From positions 1 through 64,000 of the forward strand of contig CAOJCG010000003.1 in NCBI GenBank assembly GCA_948356915.1: a stretch of 64,000 nucleotides of DNA. The letters run 5' to 3'. Both the position numbers and the translations under genes were made by a program. The notes beneath the pieces were generated by a model. That model was given only the letters and a program-made list of their open reading frames with translations. It made no database searches and was not told where the DNA came from. This DNA is from an uncultured Clostridiaceae bacterium (lineage in GTDB: Bacteria; Bacillota; Clostridia; TANB77; CAG-508). Below are positions 27,206-34,858 of this stretch, one piece after another (position 1 is the stretch's first letter; every line of letters starts with the position of its first letter).

Positions 27206-27692
27206 AGATATGAATAAAAGAATATTTACAGGAAATTATGAAGAATGTAAAGTTGGAAATTTAATTTCTATTTCAGGTGATAGAGGAAAAAGTGTAGGAT
27301 TTAATGGAAAAGCAATACCACAACTTGCACCCAAACGAGAATTTTGGAACATATGGCATGAAAATATTGGTAAAATTCCAGAAGAAGAAAATACAAGATA
27401 TTATATAAACGAATATTATAAACAAGTATTATCAAAGGTAGATATAGAAGAATTACTTAAAGTTGAAAAAGACCCAATATTATTATGCTTTGAAAAAGGA
27501 CAACAATTTTGCCATAGACATATTCTAGCTGAATATATAGAAATGAAATATAAAATAAAAGTTATAGATATTAAAATAGATGAAAATTTAAACATTACAG
27601 AGAATAAAAGACCAGAAAATATAAGAAGAATATTAGAAGAAATAATTCAAAAAGAAATGGAGGCATTACAAATATGGATGCAAACCAAATAA
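27189..27692 (+). CDS. DUF488-family protein
   Basis: About 167 residues. The family signature is visible as LLCFEKGQQFCHRHILAEYI, where the Cys/His-Arg group is conserved among DUF488 proteins. The start at 27189 overlaps the GNAT gene by 17 bases; an alternative ATG at 27210 (MNKRIFTGNYEEC) is equally plausible. It overlaps the start of sufS. Function of the family is not established. Confidence 0.7.
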   Translation: MKKYYKDMNKRIFTGNYEECKVGNLISISGDRGKSVGFNGKAIPQLAPKREFWNIWHENIGKIPEEENTRYYINEYYKQVLSKVDIEELLKVEKDPILLCFEKGQQFCHRHILAEYIEMKYKIKVIDIKIDENLNITENKRPENIRRILEEIIQKEMEALQIWMQTK

Positions 27693-28898
27693 AAAAAGAC
27701 TTCCCAATATTGCAAAATAAAGAAATTACATACCTAGATAGTGGAGCAACAACCCAAAAACCAACACAAGTAATAAAAGCAGTAGAAGAATTCTACGAAA
27801 AATACAATGCAAACCCACATAGAGGAGCATATTCATTAAGCATAGAAGCCACAGAAGCTTACGAAAATACTAGAAAAAAAATAGCAAAATTTATAAATGC
27901 AAAATATCCAGAAGAAATAATATTTTCAAAAAATGCCACAGAAAGTTTAAACTTACTAGCATATTCATATGGAATGGAAAACTTAAGAAAAGAAGATGAA
28001 ATAGTAATATCAATAATGGAACATCACTCAAACCTAGTACCATGGCAAAAAGTATGTAAGCAAACAGGTGCAAAGCTAAACTATATGTACATAAATAATG
28101 AATTTGAAATAACAGAAGAAGAAATAGAAAGCAAAATAACAGACAAAACAAAAATAGTTAGTATAACACATGTTTCAAACGTATTAGGAACAATAAACAA
28201 CATAGAAAAAATAATAAAATGTGCCCATAAAAAAGGTGCAATAGTAATAGTAGATGCTTCACAAAGTATACCACATATGAAAATAGATGTAGAAAAGCTT
28301 CGGCTGTGACTTCTTAATATTCTCAGGACATAAAATGCTAGCACCACTAGGAATAGGAGTTCTATATGGAAAAAAAGAATTATTAAACAAAATGACACCT
28401 TTCCTAATGGGTGGAGATATGATAGAATATGTATATGAACAAGAAACAACCTTTGCACCACTGCCAAATAAATTCGAAGCAGGAACACAGAACATAGAAG
28501 GAGTAATAGGCTTAGGAGCAGCAATAGACTATATAGAAAATATAGGGTATGATAATATACAAAAAATAGAAAAAGAAATAGTAGAATACGCAAAACAAGA
28601 GTTGTCAAAACTAGATTATTTAGAGCTATATATAACACCAAACAGTAGCAATCATTCAGGAGTAATATCATTCAATATAAAAGGAATACACCCACATGAC
28701 GTAGCCAGTATATTAGATAGCAAAGGAATATGTATTCGTTCAGGAAACCACTGTGCACAACCACTAATGAGATTTTTAGGAATAGACTCAACCTGTAGAG
28801 CAAGTTTTTATTTTTACAACACGAAGGATGATGTAGATAGGTTAGTTGAAGGATTAAACAAAGCTTATGAAATATTTAAAAAATATATGAAAGGTTAG
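27674..28898 (+). CDS. sufS: Cysteine desulfurase SufS with a C-GGC shift
   Basis: SufS takes sulfur from cysteine for Fe-S assembly, using PLP. The joined protein has about 407 residues: YLDSGATTQKP, NPHRGAYSLSIEATEAY and VSITHVSNVLGTINN before the break, and after it GCDFLIFSGHKMLAPLGIG with the PLP lysine, FEAGTQNIEG and SGNHCAQPLMRFLG with the catalytic Cys. An extra C at 28301 (CTT-C-GGC) separates these halves; zero-frame reading ends three codons later without the active-site lysine or Cys. GGAGG precedes the ATG, which overlaps the DUF488 gene by 19 bases. Confidence 0.92.
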
Positions 28899-28905
28899 AA
28901 ATAAA

Positions 28906-29289
28906 ATGAAAAAAAGATTAATTATAGTAATAAGTGCAATTTTAATTATAAGCATATCAATTATAGGAATAATATTTTTAGCAAAAAGGAAACAAACATA
29001 TACTTTTGAGCAAATAACGGGAGTTAATCTTGATGATGTTGCCTATATTTTAGATGAAACTCCTTGGAAAGATGATGAAGAAAAAGATAAAATTAATACA
29101 GAAAAGTGGATAATTAGCTTGAAAAATGCTATTTATAAAGAATGCAATGAATATCATGAAAGTATGATGGCTATAGTAAATTATGTTGCATATGATAAAG
29201 AGAATAATAAATTATTTGAGCTTGGTATAGGAAATCATTTGGGGTTTTCACCAGATAAATTTGATAAAGCATATCAAAGAATAAAGTAG
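28906..29289 (+). CDS. Membrane-anchored hypothetical protein (127 aa)
   Basis: One N-terminal membrane segment (LIIVISAILIISISIIGIIF) and an extracytoplasmic acidic domain with TFEQITGVNLDDVAYILDE. It lies seven bases after sufS and nine before sufU, so it is cotranscribed, but no Fe-S role is evident from the sequence. No known family recognised. Confidence 0.6.
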   Translation: MKKRLIIVISAILIISISIIGIIFLAKRKQTYTFEQITGVNLDDVAYILDETPWKDDEEKDKINTEKWIISLKNAIYKECNEYHESMMAIVNYVAYDKENNKLFELGIGNHLGFSPDKFDKAYQRIK

Positions 29290-29298
29290 GAGAAAATT

Positions 29299-29721
29299 AT
29301 GGAAGATTTATCAGATATATATAATGAATTAATAATGGAACACAGTATGAACTCATACAATAAGAAAAAACTAGAAAAAGCAGACTATCAGCAAATAGGG
29401 CATAACCCAAATTGTGGAGATGAAATTACACTAGAATTAAAATTAAATGGAAATATAATTGAAGACATGGCATTTTCAGGACATGGCTGTGCCATATCAC
29501 AAGCATCAACTTCAATAATGATAGATACATTAAAAGGAAAAACACTAGAAGAAGCAAAAGAGATTGTACAAACATTTATAAGAATGATAAAAAGAGAAAT
29601 AGAAGACGAAGAAGCCTTAAAAAAACTAGAAGATGCAATAGCTTTCAAAAATGTATCAAACATGCCAGCAAGAGTAAAATGCGCACTACTTGCATGGCAT
29701 ACTATTGAAAAATTAATATAA
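29299..29721 (+). CDS. sufU: Sulfur acceptor / zinc protein SufU
   Basis: A 140-residue IscU-like SufU that accepts persulfide from SufS in Gram-positive bacteria. The three cysteines are in HNPNCGDEITLEL, SGHGCAISQAS and ARVKCALLAW, with the Asp after the first Cys. The insert between the second and third Cys is of SufU type (TFIRMIKREIEDEEALKKLE). It follows sufS closely, as in Bacillus suf operons. Confidence 0.93.
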   Translation: MEDLSDIYNELIMEHSMNSYNKKKLEKADYQQIGHNPNCGDEITLELKLNGNIIEDMAFSGHGCAISQASTSIMIDTLKGKTLEEAKEIVQTFIRMIKREIEDEEALKKLEDAIAFKNVSNMPARVKCALLAWHTIEKLI

Positions 29722-29785
29722 GTATAGTATAATGTTAATACTATTAGTAACTATAAACCTTAGTCAAATGGCAGGAGGTAATTTT

Positions 29786-29962
29786 ATGAGCTTAGTATTA
29801 GCAAATATAGAAATAGCATTAATACTTATTCCTACTAGCATTGTTATTATGACAGCACGTGCTAAGTGGAAAGATTTAGTAAATCCAATAAATACTAAGG
29901 AAGACAAAGATTCACTTTGGTTTTATGAAACTAAAACGGAGAAAACAAGAAAGATATTTTAA
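29786..29962 (+). CDS. Small membrane protein (58 aa)
   Basis: The ATG at 29786 follows GGCAGGAGG. It encodes MSLVLANIEIALILIPTSIV (one membrane segment) and a polar tail KDSLWFYETKTEKTRKIF. Short singleton after sufU; function unknown. Confidence 0.55.
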   Translation: MSLVLANIEIALILIPTSIVIMTARAKWKDLVNPINTKEDKDSLWFYETKTEKTRKIF

Positions 29963-30057
29963 CAAATAAAAGTCTAAAAGAATGTATATCCTGTTTTACA
30001 TTAAAATTTTATATCAACTATAGTAAAATTATTTTTTTCAGGAAGGAGAAATTTTTT

Positions 30058-30453
30058 ATGTCTAATGTTGTAATTGGAATCATAGTACTTTTTCATGTTT
30101 TTTGTATTGAAATAGTTGTGTGTGCTTTAGCTGTTAAACTAGTAAATAAAGTTATCAACAAACAAAATACAGATATCACAACATATATATCATCAGTACG
30201 GACTTTACATGTAGTAGCACTAATTGGATTAATTTATTTTATTCCTTTGGTAGCATTAGTTATATGTTTAGCTCTAGATTCTATATTAGTAGGACCAATT
30301 ATATTGTTACTTCTTTTGTCACCAATATGGGTAACAAATAAAATTATAATACCTATTTCAGAAGCAAAACATATACAATTAATACAAAAATACTATGGAG
30401 AAGATTCAGAGTATGCAAAATTTTTGATTGAAAAACAACAAAAAAGACATTAA
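30058..30453 (+). CDS. Membrane protein with in-frame CGG (131 aa)
   Basis: Three to four hydrophobic segments (VVIGIIVLFHVFCIEIVV; VVALIGLIYFIPLVALVI; ILVGPIILLLLLSPIWV) and a polar C-terminus. GGAAGGAG upstream. The CGG at 30199 (VRTLHVV) lies in frame; skipping the C would meet a TAG five codons on, so arginine is the only sensible reading. Followed by a terminator at 30460. No family recognised. Confidence 0.6.
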   Translation: MSNVVIGIIVLFHVFCIEIVVCALAVKLVNKVINKQNTDITTYISSVRTLHVVALIGLIYFIPLVALVICLALDSILVGPIILLLLLSPIWVTNKIIIPISEAKHIQLIQKYYGEDSEYAKFLIEKQQKRH

Positions 30454-30459
30454 AATTGT

Positions 30460-30494
30460 AAAAGAGATTCTTTACTATGGAATCTCTTTTATTC
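30460..30494 (+). terminator. Intrinsic terminator
   Basis: AAAAGAGATTC pairs with GAATCTCTTTT, then ATTCTTATTTTTT. Confidence 0.7.
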
Positions 30495-30533
30495 TTATTT
30501 TTTAATAATTATTAAAAAATATTGAATGTTCGC

Positions 30534-30562
30534 TTGTTTTTTATAAAAAAAGAAAGTATACT
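30534..30562 (+). promoter_or_regulatory. Promoter of second small toxin mRNA
   Basis: TTGTTT and TATACT are 17 bases apart; the transcript starts AGAAGATGAAC, which is also the 5' end of the opposing RNA. Confidence 0.5.
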
Positions 30563-30628
30563 TTTATAAGAAGATGAACAAAACAGAGTGTGACGTGTCG
30601 TTTCCTAAATGAAAGGAGGCGATGCTAT

Positions 30629-30781
30629 ATGTTATTAGAACAAGTTTATTTATACTTTATATACATACTTTTTATTGAACTTGCAATAGTAACTGTTGTC
30701 GCAGCCAACTTATTTGTGGCACTTGTTGTTACAATAAGAAAATTAGACAACGAAAAAAACACATCTCTGTCTGGTCAATAG
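30629..30781 (+). CDS. Second small membrane toxin, Fst/holin-like (50 aa)
   Basis: The ATG at 30629 follows AAAGGAGGCG. The peptide MLLEQVYLYFIYILFIELA has one long hydrophobic span (continuing ANLFVALVVTI) and a charged tail RKLDNEKNTSLSGQ. A convergent small RNA starts on the other strand. The layout is the same as at 6112-6485, with different sequence, so the window has two par-like type I modules. Confidence 0.65.
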   Translation: MLLEQVYLYFIYILFIELAIVTVVAANLFVALVVTIRKLDNEKNTSLSGQ

Positions 30782-30883
30782 AGATGTATTTAAAACTTTT
30801 TTAAATCACTTGAATGGCACGCCACACTTCTGTGGTCGTTCATCTTCTATAATTATTATACTCAATAAAATTATAAAAGTCAA
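30770..30883 (-). ncRNA. Antitoxin RNA of the second par-like module
   Basis: The minus-strand promoter has TTGACT (30883-30878) and TATAAT (30860-30855), 17 bases apart. The RNA begins AGAAGATGAAC, like the toxin mRNA, and should stop at the shared hairpin ACATCTCT/AGAGATGT (30761-30787) at the end of the toxin gene. Confidence 0.6.
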
Positions 30884-30922
30884 CTAAAAAATTAAATAAA
30901 TATAAAATAGAGGAAAAAGAAA

Positions 30923-31975
30923 ATGGAAAATAAAAAAGTACTATTAGGTATGAGCGGTGGAGTAGATAGTTCAGTAGCAGCCGTCTTACTACAAGAACAG
31001 GGTTATGAAGTAATAGGAACAACACTAGAACTATTTACAGGAAGTAGTTGTTGCAATATAAATACATATATAGATGCGAAAAATGTATGCAATTCAATAG
31101 GAGTGCCACACTTTACCTACGATTATAAAGAAGAATTTAAAAAACATGTAATAGGTGATTTTATAGAATGTTACGCAAACTGCAAAACTCCAAATCCATG
31201 TATAGAATGTAACAAATACATGAAATTTGGTGCTATGTATGAAAAAGCAAAAGAATTAGGTTGCAAATATATATCAACTGGTCACTATGCTAAAACAGAA
31301 TATAGTGAAGAATACGACAGATGGGTGCTAAAAAAATCAAATGCAGGTAAAAAAGATCAAAGCTATGTATTATGGAATATACCAAAAGATTTGATTGAGT
31401 ATGTGCTATTTCCACTAGCAAACTTTGAAAATAAAGAACAAATAAGGCAAATAGCAAGAGAAAAACAATTAAAAGTAGCAAACAAACCAGATAGTGAAGA
31501 TATCTGCTTTGTACCAGACGGAAACTATAAAAAGTTCTTAGAAAATAATTCGCAAATAAAACCAAAAGAAGGAAATATAGTAAACAAAAAAGGAGAAGTC
31601 CTAGGAAAGCATACAGGCTTATATAACTACACAATAGGTCAAAGAAAAGGTTTAGGAATTTCAAATGCAGTACCACTTTTTGTACTAGGTTTTAATAAAG
31701 AAAAAAATGAAGTAATAGTAGGTGAAGAAAAAGAATTATATAAGAAAGAGATATTAGTAACAGAGATAAACATGTTATTAGTAGATGAGATAAAAGAAGA
31801 AATGGAAGTAGAAGTAAAAACAAGATATTCAGCAAAACAAGCTAAAGCAAAAATATCAAAAGATGGAGATAAAATAAAAGTAATATTTAATGAGCCACAA
31901 AGAGCAATAACCCCAGGGCAATCAGCAGTATTTTATATAAATGATATTGTACTTGGAGGAGGAAAAATAATTTAG
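30923..31975 (+). CDS. mnmA: tRNA 2-thiouridylase MnmA
   Basis: A 350-residue MnmA/TrmU that thiolates U34 of Lys, Glu and Gln tRNAs using sulfur relayed from a cysteine desulfurase. The PP-loop LGMSGGVDSSVAAVLL, the active Cys in TPNPCIECNKYMKF, STGHYAK, KKDQSYVLW, and the second Cys in SEDICFVPDGNY are all present. It lies downstream of sufS/sufU. The sequence is full length and unbroken, with no in-frame CGG. Confidence 0.95.
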   Translation: MENKKVLLGMSGGVDSSVAAVLLQEQGYEVIGTTLELFTGSSCCNINTYIDAKNVCNSIGVPHFTYDYKEEFKKHVIGDFIECYANCKTPNPCIECNKYMKFGAMYEKAKELGCKYISTGHYAKTEYSEEYDRWVLKKSNAGKKDQSYVLWNIPKDLIEYVLFPLANFENKEQIRQIAREKQLKVANKPDSEDICFVPDGNYKKFLENNSQIKPKEGNIVNKKGEVLGKHTGLYNYTIGQRKGLGISNAVPLFVLGFNKEKNEVIVGEEKELYKKEILVTEINMLLVDEIKEEMEVEVKTRYSAKQAKAKISKDGDKIKVIFNEPQRAITPGQSAVFYINDIVLGGGKII

Positions 31976-31990
31976 AAAATTATGTTTACA

Positions 31991-32046
31991 AAAAGCACAA
32001 AATGTGATATAAATAGATTATTCTATTTAGCACATTTAGTGCTTTT
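31991..32046 (+). terminator. Intrinsic terminator after mnmA
   Basis: AAAAGCAC..AATGTG pairs with CACATT..GTGCTTTT across an AT-rich loop. Confidence 0.55.
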
Positions 32047-32219
32047 AAAATTTATTTAGAAATTTTACTTCAAAATATTAAAAATTAATTCAAAAATTTT
32101 TAATCTATAAAAATCAAATTAAATGAAATCAAAAAATAAGTACGGAGGGAGGTGTATTTACTATATAGAGTATAAATATGCTACATAGAAAATAAATTTT
32201 TTACAAGGAGAAAAATTAT

Positions 32220-33080
32220 ATGGAAAAAAAGAAAGAATTACTAAAACCGAAGAATGATATAGTATTTCAAAGCTTATTTACACAAAAGAATGAAAGAATA
32301 ACTAAAAATTTTATTTCAGCACTAATGGAAGAAAATATAACAAAGATAGAAATAAATACAGAAAAAGAATTATATAGAGAAAGACCGGAGGATAAATTAG
32401 GAATATTAGACTTAGAAGCAGAAATAAATTATAAAGAAAAAGTTGATATAGAAGTACAATTAATTGACAGAAAAAATTTAGTAGAAAGAATGTTATTCTA
32501 TTTTTCAAAATTATATGCAAGTACAATAGATAAAGGAGAAGATTACATAGGCGCAAAGAAGGTAGTAATAATAGCAATAATAGATTATAATTTAGATTTA
32601 ACAAAAGAAATAAAAGAAATGGAAACAGTATGGAATATAATAGAAAGAAAAAATAAGAACTTAATGTTGACAGATAAGTTAGAATTACATATAATTGAAC
32701 TAAGTAAAGCAAAGGAAGAATACATGAAAAATAAAACAAGCAAAAAAGCACAATGGATGATTTTCATAAATAATCCAAATGAAATGGAGGTGCAAGAAAT
32801 AATGAATGAAAATAAAGAAATAGAAGAAGCAGTAGTAGTAATAAAAGAAATGACTGAAGACGAAAAATTAGAAAGACTTGCATTTTTAAGGCAAAAAGCC
32901 ATAATGGATGAAAAAGCAATATATGCAGCAGGATTAGATAAGGGTGAATTACGTGGTAAAGAAAAAGGAATAAAACAAGAAAAAATAGAAACAGCTAAAA
33001 AAATGAAAGCAAAAAATATGGACATAAATACAATAATGGAAATAACAGAACTAACAAAAGAAGAAATTGAAAAATTATAG
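32220..33080 (+). CDS. Rpn/PD-(D/E)XK nuclease family protein (putative transposase-like)
   Basis: A 286-residue member of the Rpn/PDDEXK_2 family, full length. It begins LLKPKNDIVFQSLFTQKNER, the typical N-terminus, and has the nuclease core LGILDLEAEINYKEKVDIEVQL with D, E and E/Q in the PD-(D/E)XK pattern. The C-terminus ends in the charged helix EKLERLAFLRQKAIMDE and repeats AAGLDKGELRGKEKG common to the family. These promote recA-independent recombination in some bacteria. ACAAGGAG precedes the ATG. Confidence 0.8.
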   Translation: MEKKKELLKPKNDIVFQSLFTQKNERITKNFISALMEENITKIEINTEKELYRERPEDKLGILDLEAEINYKEKVDIEVQLIDRKNLVERMLFYFSKLYASTIDKGEDYIGAKKVVIIAIIDYNLDLTKEIKEMETVWNIIERKNKNLMLTDKLELHIIELSKAKEEYMKNKTSKKAQWMIFINNPNEMEVQEIMNENKEIEEAVVVIKEMTEDEKLERLAFLRQKAIMDEKAIYAAGLDKGELRGKEKGIKQEKIETAKKMKAKNMDINTIMEITELTKEEIEKL

Positions 33081-33209
33081 TTTATGTTTAATTATTCAAT
33101 TTGCTATTTTAAATATTTTCTATTTAGTCAAATTATAGAAAAAATTAGGGACTGTTAATAATATAGCTAAAGTAAAAATTTGATATTGAAGGACAGCATG
33201 CAATTATAA

Positions 33210-33784
33210 CTAGTATTCCACATAATATAAACATACATCAAATTCGAAACGTGGCCAAACACCATCTACAGTTTGATATGGAATATTGAATGAAAGAATT
33301 CCAGTTTTTTTATCATAATTTTTATTTATATATTCATGCACTCGATTATCAGGAGTACCTTTGGCTCCTGTAAGATAAACAGATTTTAAATCAATTGCAA
33401 AATTTTCGCAAGAAAATAGTTCAAAACCGTGGATATGAAGATACATTATATGAATAATTACCACCATCTCTTCCAAGATAAGTCTCACTTGCAAGAATTA
33501 TTTTTTTTAATGTACCTGTATTTTTACTATTGGGGAACATAGTTATCTATTTCATTACTCAATTTTGATATTTCTAGAACTTCTTGTTCTGCAGCATTTT
33601 CATACTTTTCTTTTGCAATTTTAGCATATTTTATAATACTATTTTCTCCTAATAACATATTTATTACTATTCCTGCTAAAATTAGTAAAATAATTATTGT
33701 TATTGTTAAGCTCATTAATGTTATTCCATAAATTGAATTTAAGTTAATATTTCCTTTTATTTTTCTATTATGGCTAGTCTTCAT
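33210..33784 (-). CDS. Type IV pilin-like secreted protein with a CCC-C and a C-GGT shift
   Basis: The minus-strand gene has a pilin-like N-terminus (YGITLMSLTITIIILLILAGI) then a helical spine (YENAAEQEVLEISKLSNEID). Frame is lost twice. At 33532-33535 a run of four C (GTT-CCC-C-AAT) must lose one to continue as SKNTGTLKKIILASETYLG. At 33429 (minus-strand CCA-C-GGT) an extra C must be skipped to continue as GFELFSCENFAIDLK, ending WPRFEFDVCLYYVEY. The joined product is about 190 residues. The second break is the same kind as elsewhere in the window; the first is not. Could also be a pseudogene. Confidence 0.55.
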
Positions 33785-34177
33785 TATTTCTTTTGTTCCT
33801 CCTATTTTATATTTTGTTCAGAATTTATAAAATTATTATATTATAACCTTAAGGTATTTATAAGTACCTTATTCGTATATTTTTTGATTTAAATCATTTT
33901 TATTACTAATTGTTATGATAAAAATAGAACAAAAAAATAAAGAAGAAAGATGAATTTATATAATTAGTGCATCAGAAATTAGGATAAATGTTGATTTTTC
34001 AAGCACTATAATATAATATGCTTTAAAAAATTAAATTTAGCTTAATTGAAATATTATTTCTTTTAAGATTTTTTCTTAAGAATTCCTAAACATTATTAAT
34101 AAATTCTTAAACCTCTTAAAAAACAAATAAATTGCTATATAATAAAAACAGAAAATTAAATGAAAGAGGGAAAGTAA
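33785..34177. promoter_or_regulatory. AT-rich divergent promoter region
   Basis: This gap of nearly 400 bases separates the leftward pilin-like gene from the rightward ABC exporter genes. It has a dyad AAGGTA...TACCTT at 33852-33869 and spaced TTCTTAA-type repeats at 34073-34120, which could be a response-regulator site for the exporter. No gene. Confidence 0.35.
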
Positions 34178-34853
34178 ATGGAAATAGTAAAAGTAGAAAA
34201 CTTAAAAAAATATTATGGAAAAGGAGACACATGTGTAAAAGCTTTAGATGATGTTTCCTTTTTAATAGAAAAAGGTGAATTTGTTGCAATAGTAGGCCCA
34301 TCAGGCTCACGGAAAATCAACAATGTTACATATGCTAGGGGGTGTAGATAGGCCAACTTCTGGAAAAGTATATATAAATGGAACAGATATAAATTCTTTA
34401 AAACAAGATGAACTAGCAATATTTAGAAGAAGAGAAATAGGCTTAATATATCAATTTTATAACTTAATACCAGTACTAAATGTAGAAGAAAATATAACAC
34501 TTCCAGTTTTATTAGATAAAAAACAAGTAGATAAAAAAGACTTAGAAGAAATTCTGCAAATTCTAGGATTAAATGCAAGAAGAAAGCATTTACCAAATCA
34601 ATTATCAGGAGGGCAACAACAACGTGTATCAATAGGAAGAAGCCTAATTACACACCCTTCAATAATATTAGCAGATGAGCCAACAGGAAACTTAGACAGT
34701 AAAAACTCAAGAGAAATACTAGACTTACTAAAAGAATCAAACAAACAATATAATCAAACCCTAATAATGATTACCCATGACATGAACATTGCCAAAGAAG
34801 CAGATAGAATAATATGGGTAGAAGACGGAAAAGTACGAGAGAATAGGGGGTAA
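34178..34853 (+). CDS. ABC exporter ATPase (MacB/BceA type) with a C-GGA shift in the Walker A loop
   Basis: About 224 residues after skipping the extra C at 34310 (TCA-C-GGA). The start MEIVKVENLKKYYGKGDTCV and EFVAIVGPSGS lie in one frame, and GKSTMLHMLGGVDRPTSGKV, signature LSGGQQQRVSIGRSL, Walker B IILADEPTGNLDS and the switch His lie in the next. The break splits the P-loop lysine from its glycine-rich start, so the zero-frame product is dead. It precedes the FtsX-like permease by five bases. This type exports antimicrobial peptides or lipid targets. Confidence 0.9.
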
Positions 34854-34858
34854 GAATT

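Noticed and set aside
28081-28671. Long minus-strand frame over sufS
   Set aside because: Leu/Tyr-rich shadow of the AT-rich coding strand, with no start signal; it lies across conserved SufS sequence.
30058-30453. C-GGA shift at 30199
   Set aside because: Skipping the C meets TAG after four codons; the zero frame holds the membrane segments.
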